From: CAZJHX01 sp964545715
GTDB taxonomy: Bacteria; Myxococcota_A; UBA9042; GCA-2863065
NCBI GenBank assembly: GCA_964545715.1
Contig: CAZJHX010000081.1
Coordinates: 1-48,594 of the forward strand
Direction: 5' to 3'
DNA length: 48,594 nucleotides
A model generated the notes under the pieces. It did not search any database. It saw only the letters and a program-made list of their open reading frames with translations, and was not told the DNA's origin. Below, piece after piece: positions 7,946-15,485 of this stretch (position 1 is its first letter; each line of letters starts with the position of its first letter). A program made the translations under genes and the position numbers.

Positions 7946-9808
7946 CTACCGCGGCACCTCGTTGCGGCACCAGTCCGCCGGCCCCTTGGCGCGGCGAAGC
8001 ATACCAACCTGAAACAACAGCCAGATGACCGCGGCCGCATCGTCGCGTAGTCGTCCAGACGCATAGCTGCGAAGGCAATGGGGAACGGTGATGGCGGGGC
8101 AGCTCAGCTGCGCCGCGATCTGCTCCTCGTGCGGGGCGAGGGGCAGCTCGCCGATGGTTCGCACCCAGCATCGGGCGCGCGTCAGCCTCGGGTTGCCGAT
8201 GCCGCGGAACCGGGCCACGACGTCGGCGGCGCTGTTTGTACGGGCGGCGCGCACAAGCAACGTCAGGGGATCCAGCCTCAAGGCGCCGCGCTCAGCGCCG
8301 CGGCGGTCGTCCGGGAACCATTGATAGCGTCCGCCCGGCCAGGTCAGGAACGTGCCGATGCGACCGCAGGCCTGCTCGGTCAGCGCCTGCGCGAGCGCAG
8401 CGACATCGAGCAGCCCCAGCTGCACCAGCGTCTGGCCCAGCGCAACATCTGAGATCGGCTGCTCTTTACGCCGAGCCATCGCCACACGCAGCTGCCTCGG
8501 CGTGGCCAGCTGCGAGCGCACCAGCAGCGGGCCAAGGCGTTCGCTTGGATCGTTGCCGGTGACATGGACAATCGTGCCCTGTTGGAAGTGGATGGTCTTC
8601 CGAGCGTCGCCATGAGTCACGACGAGACGGCCCGTGGCTCCAGCCAGCCCATGCCGCCCGAGCAGACATCCAGCGGTGGCGGTCGTGAAGCTGTCGTCTT
8701 CAGCCGCAACGGGCTCCCGGACGGGCTCCTGGCGCACTGGCTCGGATTGAATATTCGACGGTGTCGGTGTCGGTGACGGACTCGACGTCGGCGCGGACCA
8801 GCTCGCGCTCGTCGTGGCCGACTCCGCGCGTACCACGGGTGCCCGGGCGGGCCCGTTCGCGTACAGGCGACCCAGAAAAGCCTGCAAGTCACGATCGGTT
8901 ACGCGACCGTCCAGGTCGTATTGAAGCTGCTCGAGATCGTCCCGCAGCGCCCCCGCGCTTTGATATCGGGCTTCGCGATCGCGGTCGAGCAGTCGTTCGA
9001 TTATCGCACGCGCGCCCTCCGGGATCTGATCGTGTGCGGCCAACTTGGCGGGGACGTCCATGCGCCGAAGATTCTTCAGCGTGTCGTCGATGGTTCGAGC
9101 GCGAAACAGGCGCCGCAAAGTCAGCGTCTCGAACATGACGATCCCCAGCGCAAAGAGATCCGCGCGGGCATCCGGACATATGCCCAGAACCAGCTCGGGC
9201 GCCATGTACGCCAACTTTCCGCGGACCTGAGCAGGGCGCTTGTCATCCACCAGGGTGGCGGCGGCGCGCGCGAGACCGAAGTCGGACAGCTTCACGTTGC
9301 CCATGCGGGACAGCAGGATGTTAGAGGGGGACACGTCCTGATGCACGAGGCGCAGCGGCTCGCCATCCGGTGCGACGGCATTGTGCGCGTACTCCAGGGC
9401 GCGGCACGTGTGCAAGGCGATATGGATGGCGAGTGGCGCCGGGATTGGGACCCTGAGCCGGGATGCTTGGACCAGCACGCCCAACAGATCCGGTCCGTCG
9501 ACGTACTCCATGGAGATATAGCGCTGCCCCTCGCACTGCCCCAACTCGTAGATCTGGGTGATGTTGGGATGGTGCAGTGCGCTTGCAACGCGTGCCTCGG
9601 AGATGAACAGCCCCGTCATGCGCGCGTTGTCGCCGTACGGCTGCAGCATGCGCTTGATGGCGACCGTCTTCTCGAAGCCGTCGACCGTCGTGAGTGTGGC
9701 GCGCCACACCTCGGCCATGCCGCCGACGCCGACGCGCTCACGCAACGTGTACTTGCCCAAGGTCCGCGCTCCGGCGTTGGGCTGCATGTGGACCTCGTCT
9801 GGTGTCAT
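7946..9808 (-). CDS. Serine/threonine protein kinase with DUF4388-like C-terminal region
   Basis: 620 residues. Kinase domain about 20-290: glycine loop GVGGMAEV (27-34), VAIK with ATP-site K52, helix-C E71, catalytic loop HQDVSPSN with D158 and N163, DFG at 176-178, APE at 203-205. The H-x-D Arg is Gln157, so this is a non-RD kinase. A Pro/Ser-rich linker follows (about 315-360), then a region (about 370-600) resembling the DUF4388/PATAN module of deltaproteobacterial kinases (LVVTHGDARKTIHFQQGTIVHV). There is no transmembrane segment, so it is probably cytosolic. ATG 9808 is taken as start; an in-frame ATG lies seven codons on. An AGGAG lies about 12 nt upstream, farther than ideal. Substrate unknown; it could feed the neighbouring PilZ-like and cyclase proteins, which is inference only. 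Confidence 0.92.
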   Translation of the reverse strand: MTPDEVHMQPNAGARTLGKYTLRERVGVGGMAEVWRATLTTVDGFEKTVAIKRMLQPYGDNARMTGLFISEARVASALHHPNITQIYELGQCEGQRYISMEYVDGPDLLGVLVQASRLRVPIPAPLAIHIALHTCRALEYAHNAVAPDGEPLRLVHQDVSPSNILLSRMGNVKLSDFGLARAAATLVDDKRPAQVRGKLAYMAPELVLGICPDARADLFALGIVMFETLTLRRLFRARTIDDTLKNLRRMDVPAKLAAHDQIPEGARAIIERLLDRDREARYQSAGALRDDLEQLQYDLDGRVTDRDLQAFLGRLYANGPARAPVVRAESATTSASWSAPTSSPSPTPTPSNIQSEPVRQEPVREPVAAEDDSFTTATAGCLLGRHGLAGATGRLVVTHGDARKTIHFQQGTIVHVTGNDPSERLGPLLVRSQLATPRQLRVAMARRKEQPISDVALGQTLVQLGLLDVAALAQALTEQACGRIGTFLTWPGGRYQWFPDDRRGAERGALRLDPLTLLVRAARTNSAADVVARFRGIGNPRLTRARCWVRTIGELPLAPHEEQIAAQLSCPAITVPHCLRSYASGRLRDDAAAVIWLLFQVGMLRRAKGPADWCRNEVPR

Positions 9809-9978
9809 ATGGAACAGCGTCTCCTGGCGGCCTACCCGGTGAATCGGGGCCCGGCGCGGCAGTGGTGAGGAAACCGCGCAGATCGTCAGAGTAAAACGTG
9901 GTTGCCCGAAACCGTTTCAAAGAGCGACGCCGGCAGGCACTTCTCATTGCTGGAGGGCGCGCGCCCGATCCGGCAGAT

Positions 9979-9985
9979 AGGAGGT
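9979..9985 (+). promoter_or_regulatory. Strong Shine-Dalgarno deciding the start of the PilZ-like gene
   Basis: AGGAGGT lies 9 nt before ATG 9995. The frame is open 31 codons further upstream from a TTG at 9902, but that TTG has no ribosome site, so 9995 is the likelier start. Confidence 0.8.
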
Positions 9986-9994
9986 GGCTACGCC

Positions 9995-10828
9995 ATGCGT
10001 GGACCCAAAGACAGGCCCACCGCGTTTTACCCTGTGCGCGGTCTCGTAAGCGACGACGGCACGACCAGCACCAGGATGACGCTGGTCGGCGGCGTACCCG
10101 GCGTGGTCTACGCGGACCTGCCCGGCACTTACGAAGCAGGTGCCGAGGTGTTCGCCATGCTTGTCGCTCGCGGGCGCTACCCAGGCCGGGTCAAGTGTCT
10201 GCTTCAGGCGCTCTGTGGGTCGCGCGCTGTCGGAGCGGGCCCGTTGCCCCTGCGCCTCGTCAAGGCGGTCTGTCGGGAGGGACCGCGCCCGCTGGTCGCC
10301 GTCCTACAATCCGCCCTGCCACCGGGCTGGCAACGCCGCTGCATTCTGTCGGACGCCGCCGCCGTGTACACCGCGGCTGAGGTCTCGGCACCGGAGCCGG
10401 GAACACCGACTCCCCGGCAGCCACGATACCCGGAGCCGGCCGTCCGAGCGGACATAGCCGTCCTCATCCGCCTGCCGGGCATGCTGATCGCCGGCGTCGG
10501 CGTCACGATCGGCCTGGATCAGATTATCCTGGAGTGCTCCGCCGTCGTTCCGCACCTCCCGCGCAAGCTGGAGATTCTGGTACCGATTCCCACAGATAAC
10601 CTGCAGCGGCGCGTGACGCTGATCTGCGATGTCGCGTGGCGCGATCCGCACCCGGATCGTCCCTGGTACGGCCTGAAGTTGGTGCGGGCCTCAGACCCGG
10701 CCGGCGCAGAGTCGTGGCGACGCTTTGCGCACGCATGGTTGGCGCCGGAACAGTCGAATCCGTCGGTGCAGCAGCCTGGTCGCCCCGTTCGCGTCTTGCA
10801 GATCAATGCCTTCGCCGGGGGCGCCTGA
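9995..10828 (+). CDS. PilZ-like domain protein (degenerate c-di-GMP motifs)
   Basis: 277 residues from ATG 9995, chosen by the AGGAGGT 9 nt upstream. Residues 1-140 (MRGPKDRPTAFYPVRGLV...) are unfamiliar. Residues about 155-255 resemble a PilZ beta-barrel: RADIAVLIRLPGMLIAG opening, a basic strand pair, CDVAWRDP and WYGLKLV near the end. The diagnostic R-x-x-x-R and D/N-x-S-x-x-G motifs are missing (the second position reads TIGLDQIIL), so c-di-GMP binding is doubtful. It is divergent from the kinase gene (186 bp between starts), a common arrangement for myxobacterial signalling genes. A non-PilZ barrel cannot be excluded. Confidence 0.65.
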   Translation: MRGPKDRPTAFYPVRGLVSDDGTTSTRMTLVGGVPGVVYADLPGTYEAGAEVFAMLVARGRYPGRVKCLLQALCGSRAVGAGPLPLRLVKAVCREGPRPLVAVLQSALPPGWQRRCILSDAAAVYTAAEVSAPEPGTPTPRQPRYPEPAVRADIAVLIRLPGMLIAGVGVTIGLDQIILECSAVVPHLPRKLEILVPIPTDNLQRRVTLICDVAWRDPHPDRPWYGLKLVRASDPAGAESWRRFAHAWLAPEQSNPSVQQPGRPVRVLQINAFAGGA

Positions 10829-10925
10829 CCCCTCTTCGAACTGGTCCGTTCAGAAATGGGGAGTCGTGTCACCGGCCATCTTCTCTGGCTGAAAGACCGC
10901 CCACACGGAGGCGACATAGCGCATT

Positions 10926-10937
10926 GGAGTATACTCC
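10926..10937 (+). promoter_or_regulatory. 12-bp perfect palindrome containing a -10-like TATACT
   Basis: GGAGTATACTCC is self-complementary and sits 6 bp before ATG 10944. The TATACT inside it (10930-10935) is 8 nt from the ATG, which would place the transcription start at or near the start codon. It could be a promoter, an operator, or both. Confidence 0.5.
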
Positions 10938-10943
10938 ACCGCC

Positions 10944-12071
10944 ATGAGTGCACGGTTACTGAGCCCAACGCTGGCGTTTCTCTTCTCCCTGGCGGCGCTC
11001 GCGGCCGGCTCAGACGACTCCGGACCTGAAGCAGCGGCGCCGGCGCCCCTCGCTGCCGAGACCCCGGATACCGCGACCTCGGACGCCGACGGCCCGGATC
11101 CGGCCGATCAGGCGAAGGAGATCGCTTGCGCAGCGGAGCCCGCGCTCGGCTTCGACGCCGGCCCCTGCTTCGAATGGCAACACCCGAAGGACGTGGCCGA
11201 AGCCCAGTCCAACGGGCCGCCCGTGCACGGCGCGCGTGGAGCGGTCGGCCCCGAGGGAGGCGTCGCACCTCTCGAGGGCCGGTTCACGCACGGTGAATTT
11301 CCCGATCATGTGCTGGGCGTCAATGTGACCCGTCTCGCCGGCGAGCGGGGCACTGTCTGGATCGAGGCGTGCGACGGCTGGCGGTCGGTCGCCAAATTCG
11401 AGACGGACGACAAGGGGGCCTTTCTGGTCGACATCCCCACCGACGGCCTGGACCCCGGACTCTACGCCGGCTGGGTGCTGACGGATGGAGACCACGCGGG
11501 CACGCAGTTTCGGCTGCTCGTGGTGCCCGCCGACGGGCTGGACGCGATTGTGACCGACATCGACGAAACGCTGACCACTCGCGACTTCGACGTGGCGGTC
11601 GAGGGCGGCCCGACAGAGATCCCGTTCGCTTCAGAGGTGTTCACCGAGCTGGCCGCCAACGGGTATCCGATTCTGTACCTCACGGCGCGGGCAGTAGACG
11701 CCCAGGGCATCACGGTCAGCTGGCTCGACGCCAACAGCTTCCCGCGCGGCGTCATCCAGACATCGATAAACGTCGCGCTGGGTCCGGATGCGGCGAAGGG
11801 CAAGACCGCAGCGCTCGAAGCCTGGAAAGCGGCCGGGCTGCGATTCCAATACGCCTTCGGCAACGCCGAGACCGACCTCGAGGCGTTCTTGGCGGCCGGG
11901 ATCCCTCCGGAGCGGGTCTACTCGATCAACGACGCGGCCGGTACCGAAGGCACGACCGCCGTCGACACCTCAGATGAGCCGTCCTACGAGGCGTTTCTGA
12001 ACGACGTGCTCCCCGGTCTCGCCGCCCCGGAGAAGCCGCTGACACCGGCATGCACCGCAGATAACGGGTAG
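10944..12071 (+). CDS. Exported App1/lipin-like phosphatidate phosphatase
   Basis: 375 residues. The N-terminal hydrophobic segment ends SLAALAAGSDDSG and looks like a lipoprotein signal whose Cys is missing (family neighbours read LAAC-GSDD). After an acidic/Ala-Pro linker and a beta-rich region (residues about 95-190), the C-terminal domain (about 195-350) has the App1/LNS2 signature: DIDETLTTRD (catalytic D-x-D-x-T), ILYLTARAVDAQ, a Lys in the loop before AWKAAG, and FGNAETDLEAF with ERVYSIND. App1-type enzymes remove phosphate from phosphatidate. An exported form would act at the outer face of the inner membrane or in the periplasm. A palindromic element directly precedes the gene. The fold call is strong; the substrate is inferred from family. 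Confidence 0.85.
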   Translation: MSARLLSPTLAFLFSLAALAAGSDDSGPEAAAPAPLAAETPDTATSDADGPDPADQAKEIACAAEPALGFDAGPCFEWQHPKDVAEAQSNGPPVHGARGAVGPEGGVAPLEGRFTHGEFPDHVLGVNVTRLAGERGTVWIEACDGWRSVAKFETDDKGAFLVDIPTDGLDPGLYAGWVLTDGDHAGTQFRLLVVPADGLDAIVTDIDETLTTRDFDVAVEGGPTEIPFASEVFTELAANGYPILYLTARAVDAQGITVSWLDANSFPRGVIQTSINVALGPDAAKGKTAALEAWKAAGLRFQYAFGNAETDLEAFLAAGIPPERVYSINDAAGTEGTTAVDTSDEPSYEAFLNDVLPGLAAPEKPLTPACTADNG

Positions 12072-12101
12072 CTCGGCTTCCCGCCTTCTCTCCCCACGAG
12101 G

Positions 12102-14132
12102 CTATTTCGTCTCCATGACGTGCACGCCGCTCCAGCCGGCCGGCGGTGGATCGACGCTGAAGCTGAGGCAGCGAGCCCGCAGCAGCTTCGCCGGACCGTC
12201 GTCTGACGCCAACTTCAGACAGGCTTCGAAGCCGGCGATGGCCTTGCTCCAGCTGCGGTCGAAGTAGTGCTGCAGCGCCTTGCCGTACTCGTCGGCCAGG
12301 CGCTGGGTCACATCGCCGTCGGGGAGTAGCTCGTAGACCATCATGCCCTCCGTGCGGCCCTTCACCGACACCTTGTCCACCGGGCGCGCCACCACGTGAT
12401 CCTTCACACGCTCCCAGGTGGGGCGCGTGAGCAGCACCATGGTCTGGTAGTACTTGTTGAGGCCCTCGACACGGCTGGCCAGGTTCACGCCGTCGCCGAT
12501 GGCCCCGTAATACAAGCGGTCTTCGGTGCCGTAGTGCCCCACGGCCACGGTCGCCGTGTGCAGCCCGAAGCGCGTCGGAAAGGACAGGCCCTGACAGGCC
12601 AGCGCCGCCCGGCACGCTTTCAGCGCGTGGTCGTCCACATCCAGCGGCGCGTTGAACAGCGCCATGACCTCGTCGCCGACGTACTGCGCCACCGTACCGC
12701 CGTGCTCCCGGATGGTGTTGCTGGCGCCGGCCAGATAGTCCCCCAGGCGCACCGCCATCTCCAGCGGCGTGGCCACCTCGCTGATCGACGTGAAGCCCGC
12801 GATGTCGGAAAACCAGATGGTCACCTCTCGAGGGGCTCCGCCCAGGCGCGGCTCCTGGCCTTGCTCGTGAAGGAGACGCACCAGCGTCACCGGGAGATAG
12901 CGCTGAAAGCCCCGCAGCGACGTCTTCATGCGCTCGAAGGCGCCGGCCAGCTGGTTGACCTCCGCCACGCCCGACGGCTCGCTCGACGCGGGCTCCAGCT
13001 GCAGGTCGGCCACCGCCGTGGCGCGATCCGCCAGGCGCCGCAGCTCACGCGCCAGCCGTCCAGCCAGCCAAACGGCCAGCAGCACCGCTATAACGAGCCC
13101 CGCCAGCCCCAGCCAGATCGCGGTCCGGTTCATGTCCCGAACTCGGTGCATCACGTCGTCTTCGGGCAGCGCGATCCCGATCATCCAGCGCGGGCGGCCC
13201 TCGCCCGAAAGCTGCCGGTACACCCCAAGCCAGCCCTGGCGGTCGTGTTCGAATCGCACCAGGCCGCCCTGCGTCTCAGCCGCCGCGGCGACCAATCCGC
13301 GCACGCGATGGTCGGCAAAGCCCTCAGCAGTCGCCAGCTGCCCGGCGCTGGTGGCCAGCAGGGACTGGTCGGGATGCGCGATCACCCGGTCGCCGTCCTC
13401 GCGGCGCTCCACCACAAAAGCAAAGCCCCCGGCGCTGACGGTCAGGTTCTCCAGAAACCGGCTCAATGCGGTCAGTTGAAAGTCCGCGGTGACCACACCC
13501 GCCACTGCACCGGCCGCATCCAGCACCGGCGCGGCGCGCGTCACGCCCAGCGTCCCGGTCGACACTCCGGGGTCTACGAACAGATATGTGGGTGTCCACA
13601 CGCCGGCCCTGGCGCTGACCGCCGCCGCATAGAACGGACGTACTCGCGCGTCGTAGCCGTCCTCCAGCTGGCGTTGGGACACCCGCCGAGTCGTACCGGA
13701 TTCCAGCACAAACTCTGACCGCACGACCCCCTCGTCGCCCGGCAGGATGTGCCGAATCTTCAAGTCGTCGCCCTTCGCCCGCGTGGTGTCGCAATACCCG
13801 CCGTCCAGCTGCCGCGAATACGACAGGTAGCTCAACTGGGTGCGGACCTGCATGACTCCCGCGAAGTATCCCGTGACGGCCGCGCACTCATCGCGGTCGA
13901 CGGCGCCGCGCTCGAGCGCGCTGCGATCGATCCGATTCTGGTCGGCAGCGCCGTCCAACAGGGCTCCCAGGCGCTGCTCAACCCGCCGCGACGTCTGTTC
14001 CAGGACCTGCCCAACGAGGTCCTCGACCGCAAACCGCGCGTGGATCGCCGCGCTGATGCCGACTGCCCCAACCGTCGCGACGATGACGGCCAGCATGAGC
14101 CCGGCCAGCGCGGTGCGAAAGCGAACGGTCAC
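12102..14132 (-). CDS. Cache-HAMP-class III adenylate/guanylate cyclase
   Basis: 676 residues. TM1 at about 9-30. Extracellular dCache-type sensor about 33-330 (FYAAAVSARAGVWTPTYL and AGVVTADFQLTALS are typical). TM2 at 339-358, HAMP about 359-412. Cyclase domain about 430-605 with metal-binding D443 (FSDIAGFTSISE) and D487 (GDEVMALF) and transition-state N550/R554 (GDGVNLASR). The adenine-contacting Lys of the K-x-x-G-D motif is Gln483, so nucleotide preference is uncertain. Residues about 615-660 look like a TPR-type helical pair (FDRSWSKAIAGFEACLKL). The protein senses an extracytoplasmic ligand and makes a cyclic nucleotide. It begins 25 bp after the stop of the TY-Chap-like lipoprotein gene on the same strand, so the two are probably one operon. 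Confidence 0.93.
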   Translation of the reverse strand: MTVRFRTALAGLMLAVIVATVGAVGISAAIHARFAVEDLVGQVLEQTSRRVEQRLGALLDGAADQNRIDRSALERGAVDRDECAAVTGYFAGVMQVRTQLSYLSYSRQLDGGYCDTTRAKGDDLKIRHILPGDEGVVRSEFVLESGTTRRVSQRQLEDGYDARVRPFYAAAVSARAGVWTPTYLFVDPGVSTGTLGVTRAAPVLDAAGAVAGVVTADFQLTALSRFLENLTVSAGGFAFVVERREDGDRVIAHPDQSLLATSAGQLATAEGFADHRVRGLVAAAAETQGGLVRFEHDRQGWLGVYRQLSGEGRPRWMIGIALPEDDVMHRVRDMNRTAIWLGLAGLVIAVLLAVWLAGRLARELRRLADRATAVADLQLEPASSEPSGVAEVNQLAGAFERMKTSLRGFQRYLPVTLVRLLHEQGQEPRLGGAPREVTIWFSDIAGFTSISEVATPLEMAVRLGDYLAGASNTIREHGGTVAQYVGDEVMALFNAPLDVDDHALKACRAALACQGLSFPTRFGLHTATVAVGHYGTEDRLYYGAIGDGVNLASRVEGLNKYYQTMVLLTRPTWERVKDHVVARPVDKVSVKGRTEGMMVYELLPDGDVTQRLADEYGKALQHYFDRSWSKAIAGFEACLKLASDDGPAKLLRARCLSFSVDPPPAGWSGVHVMETK

Positions 14133-14157
14133 GGTTCAAACGCCATGGACACCCCGG

Positions 14158-14616
14158 CTACTTTAGCGTCAGCCTGACTTCGAGCTTTGCATCCGACGCT
14201 ACGCCGTAGACCGCCAGCGTGCGCAACGCCAGATCGGCGAGGTCGTGGTGGTCGCTGGACAGCTGATCCTGCCAGTGGTCGGCCTTCTCCACCGTGGCCC
14301 GATACGTATCGAAGCCCAGCGATTCGAGCTTATCGACCTGTTGCGCCGTCAGCTTTGGACCGCCCAACGCCTCGCTCGCCGCCTCGATGCGGACCTTGTC
14401 GGTGCCTTTGTCGCGCACGAACAGCACATAGACGTTTGGGGTGCCTGTCACGCTTACTTTCACGGAGTTGCGTTGGCCTCCACGCGCCTCGATGGCCTCG
14501 AGCGCCTTGGCGATCTCCTTCAGATGGGGACGTTCTGCATCCTTCGACTTGGTGCATGCGCCGGTCACGCCAGCACAGAGCGCAACGATTATCCCGAGCC
14601 AGAGCCGCTGTTGCAT
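14158..14616 (-). CDS. Small lipoprotein with TY-Chap-like domain
   Basis: 152 residues from ATG 14616, which gives a clean lipoprotein signal (MQQRLWLGIIVALCAGVTGAC). Two earlier in-frame ATGs add only 11 polar residues. The mature part has a strand pair (NVYVLFVRDKG), then LTAQQVDKLESLGF and DLADLALRTLAVYGV near the end. This pattern of 'LT-x-Q-x-x-x-L-x-x-LGF' followed by a C-terminal amphipathic helix is that of YbjN/CesT-like peptide-binding (TY-Chap) domains. Lipid anchoring of such a domain is unusual. It is the first gene of the operon with the cyclase and might couple envelope status to it (inference). The domain call is by pattern only. Confidence 0.65.
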   Translation of the reverse strand: MQQRLWLGIIVALCAGVTGACTKSKDAERPHLKEIAKALEAIEARGGQRNSVKVSVTGTPNVYVLFVRDKGTDKVRIEAASEALGGPKLTAQQVDKLESLGFDTYRATVEKADHWQDQLSSDHHDLADLALRTLAVYGVASDAKLEVRLTLK

Positions 14617-14726
14617 GTACGGATCATGGACCGGCGGCATGCGATGCACAAGGTCAACGGCCGATGGCGGTCGCCAGGCGTTGAGGCGTGGCCAGCTCGC
14701 GCGTTTTGCCCGAACCGGCCACCGCC

Positions 14727-14772
14727 TCGCACCCTCTCTCTCCCCACCCTCTCACTTTTGCCACACCCCCAC
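14727..14772. other. Pyrimidine-rich intergenic stretch
   Basis: The 224-bp region 14617-14840 contains no gene on either strand. Within it is a C/T-rich tract with repeated CCCTCTC-like units. It resembles short intergenic interspersed repeats seen in some high-GC genomes, but only one copy is in the window, so this is not established. It lies just downstream of the truncated GGDEF gene. Confidence 0.3.
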
Positions 14773-14840
14773 ACCAGCACCTCTTGTGCCGTTGTGCTCT
14801 TTGCTTGGTTTTGAACTCCGCGTGCCTGCCCGCACCGGGT

Positions 14841-15302
14841 TCAGTGCACGGTGCCGAAGCGCTCACCGCCGACGCGCAGGGCGATCCGGAACGGCAGGTC
14901 GATGAGGCCCGCGTTCGCGCCGCCCCGCAGAAGCTGCTCGATCACGGCCACCTCGAGATCGCTGGCGGACGGCATCAGGATACCGAACTCGTCGCCCCCC
15001 AGCCGACACACGACGTCGCCTGCACGCACGCTGCATTCAAGAAATGCGGCCACGGACACCAACACCTCGTCGCCGCTCGACAGGCCGAACGTCTCGTTGA
15101 TCTGCTGCAACGCGGCCACGTCGACCACGACAATGGCAAACGCGTAATCGGCGCACGTCGCCAGCTTTGCGCGTTCCTCGGCCAACCGCTCTTTGAAATA
15201 CTGCAGGTCAAGCAACCCGGTCAGACGGTCGCGACATGAAGTGTAGACATGGAAATCGAAGGGGTCCCTACGGTCAAGGACCGACCCGGCGTAACTACTC
15301 AT
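14841..15302 (-). CDS. C-terminally truncated GGDEF-domain protein
   Basis: 153 residues. After about 20 residues a diguanylate cyclase domain begins (RDRLTGLLDLQYFKERL), continues with VVVDVAALQQINETFG and SGDEVLVSVAAFL, and has an intact active site LGGDEFGIL. The inhibitory site RAGD lies exactly five residues before GGDEF. The domain then breaks off after LPFRIALRVGGERFGTVH: the final 'SIG', A-D-x-A-L-Y-x-A-K and GRN segments (about 30-40 residues) are missing, and they are not found in other frames downstream. Catalysis needs a dimer and a complete fold, so activity is doubtful; a c-di-GMP-binding role through the I-site is possible. An imperfect AGGGTGG precedes the ATG. The upstream region holds phased repeats (15383-15454). 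Confidence 0.75.
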   Translation of the reverse strand: MSSYAGSVLDRRDPFDFHVYTSCRDRLTGLLDLQYFKERLAEERAKLATCADYAFAIVVVDVAALQQINETFGLSSGDEVLVSVAAFLECSVRAGDVVCRLGGDEFGILMPSASDLEVAVIEQLLRGGANAGLIDLPFRIALRVGGERFGTVH

Positions 15303-15382
15303 TTCCCACCCTGTAGTCCGTTAGTGCCCCGACCTGGGAGCAATGTGCATGCCATATTTACGACGTCTATATTATCCAGACC

Positions 15383-15454
15383 TTACACTGTAAACCGCAG
15401 CACAGCCCGTCAACGCGATGACGCGATCTGCCGGTGGTCGTCAACGGGTTGACG
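15383..15454 (-). promoter_or_regulatory. Putative operator/promoter cluster upstream of the truncated GGDEF gene
   Basis: The 183-bp gap upstream of the GGDEF gene contains TTACAGTGTAA (11-bp odd palindrome, 15383-15393) and two copies of CGTTGACG read on the minus strand (15408-15415 and 15439-15446), 31 bp apart or about three helical turns. The second copy is part of an inverted repeat CGTCAAC-GG-GTTGACG (15439-15454). A TTGACG followed by TACAGT at 15 nt, and a GATAAT nearer the gene, are possible promoter elements. Confidence 0.4.
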
Positions 15455-15485
15455 TGGCGCAAGCAAGCGGCGACCTCCGTCTCAG

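Noticed and set aside
14654..14866. Region after the GGDEF stop as the missing C-terminal part in another frame
   Set aside because: No A-D-x-A-L-Y or GRN-like segment is found in any minus-strand frame there.
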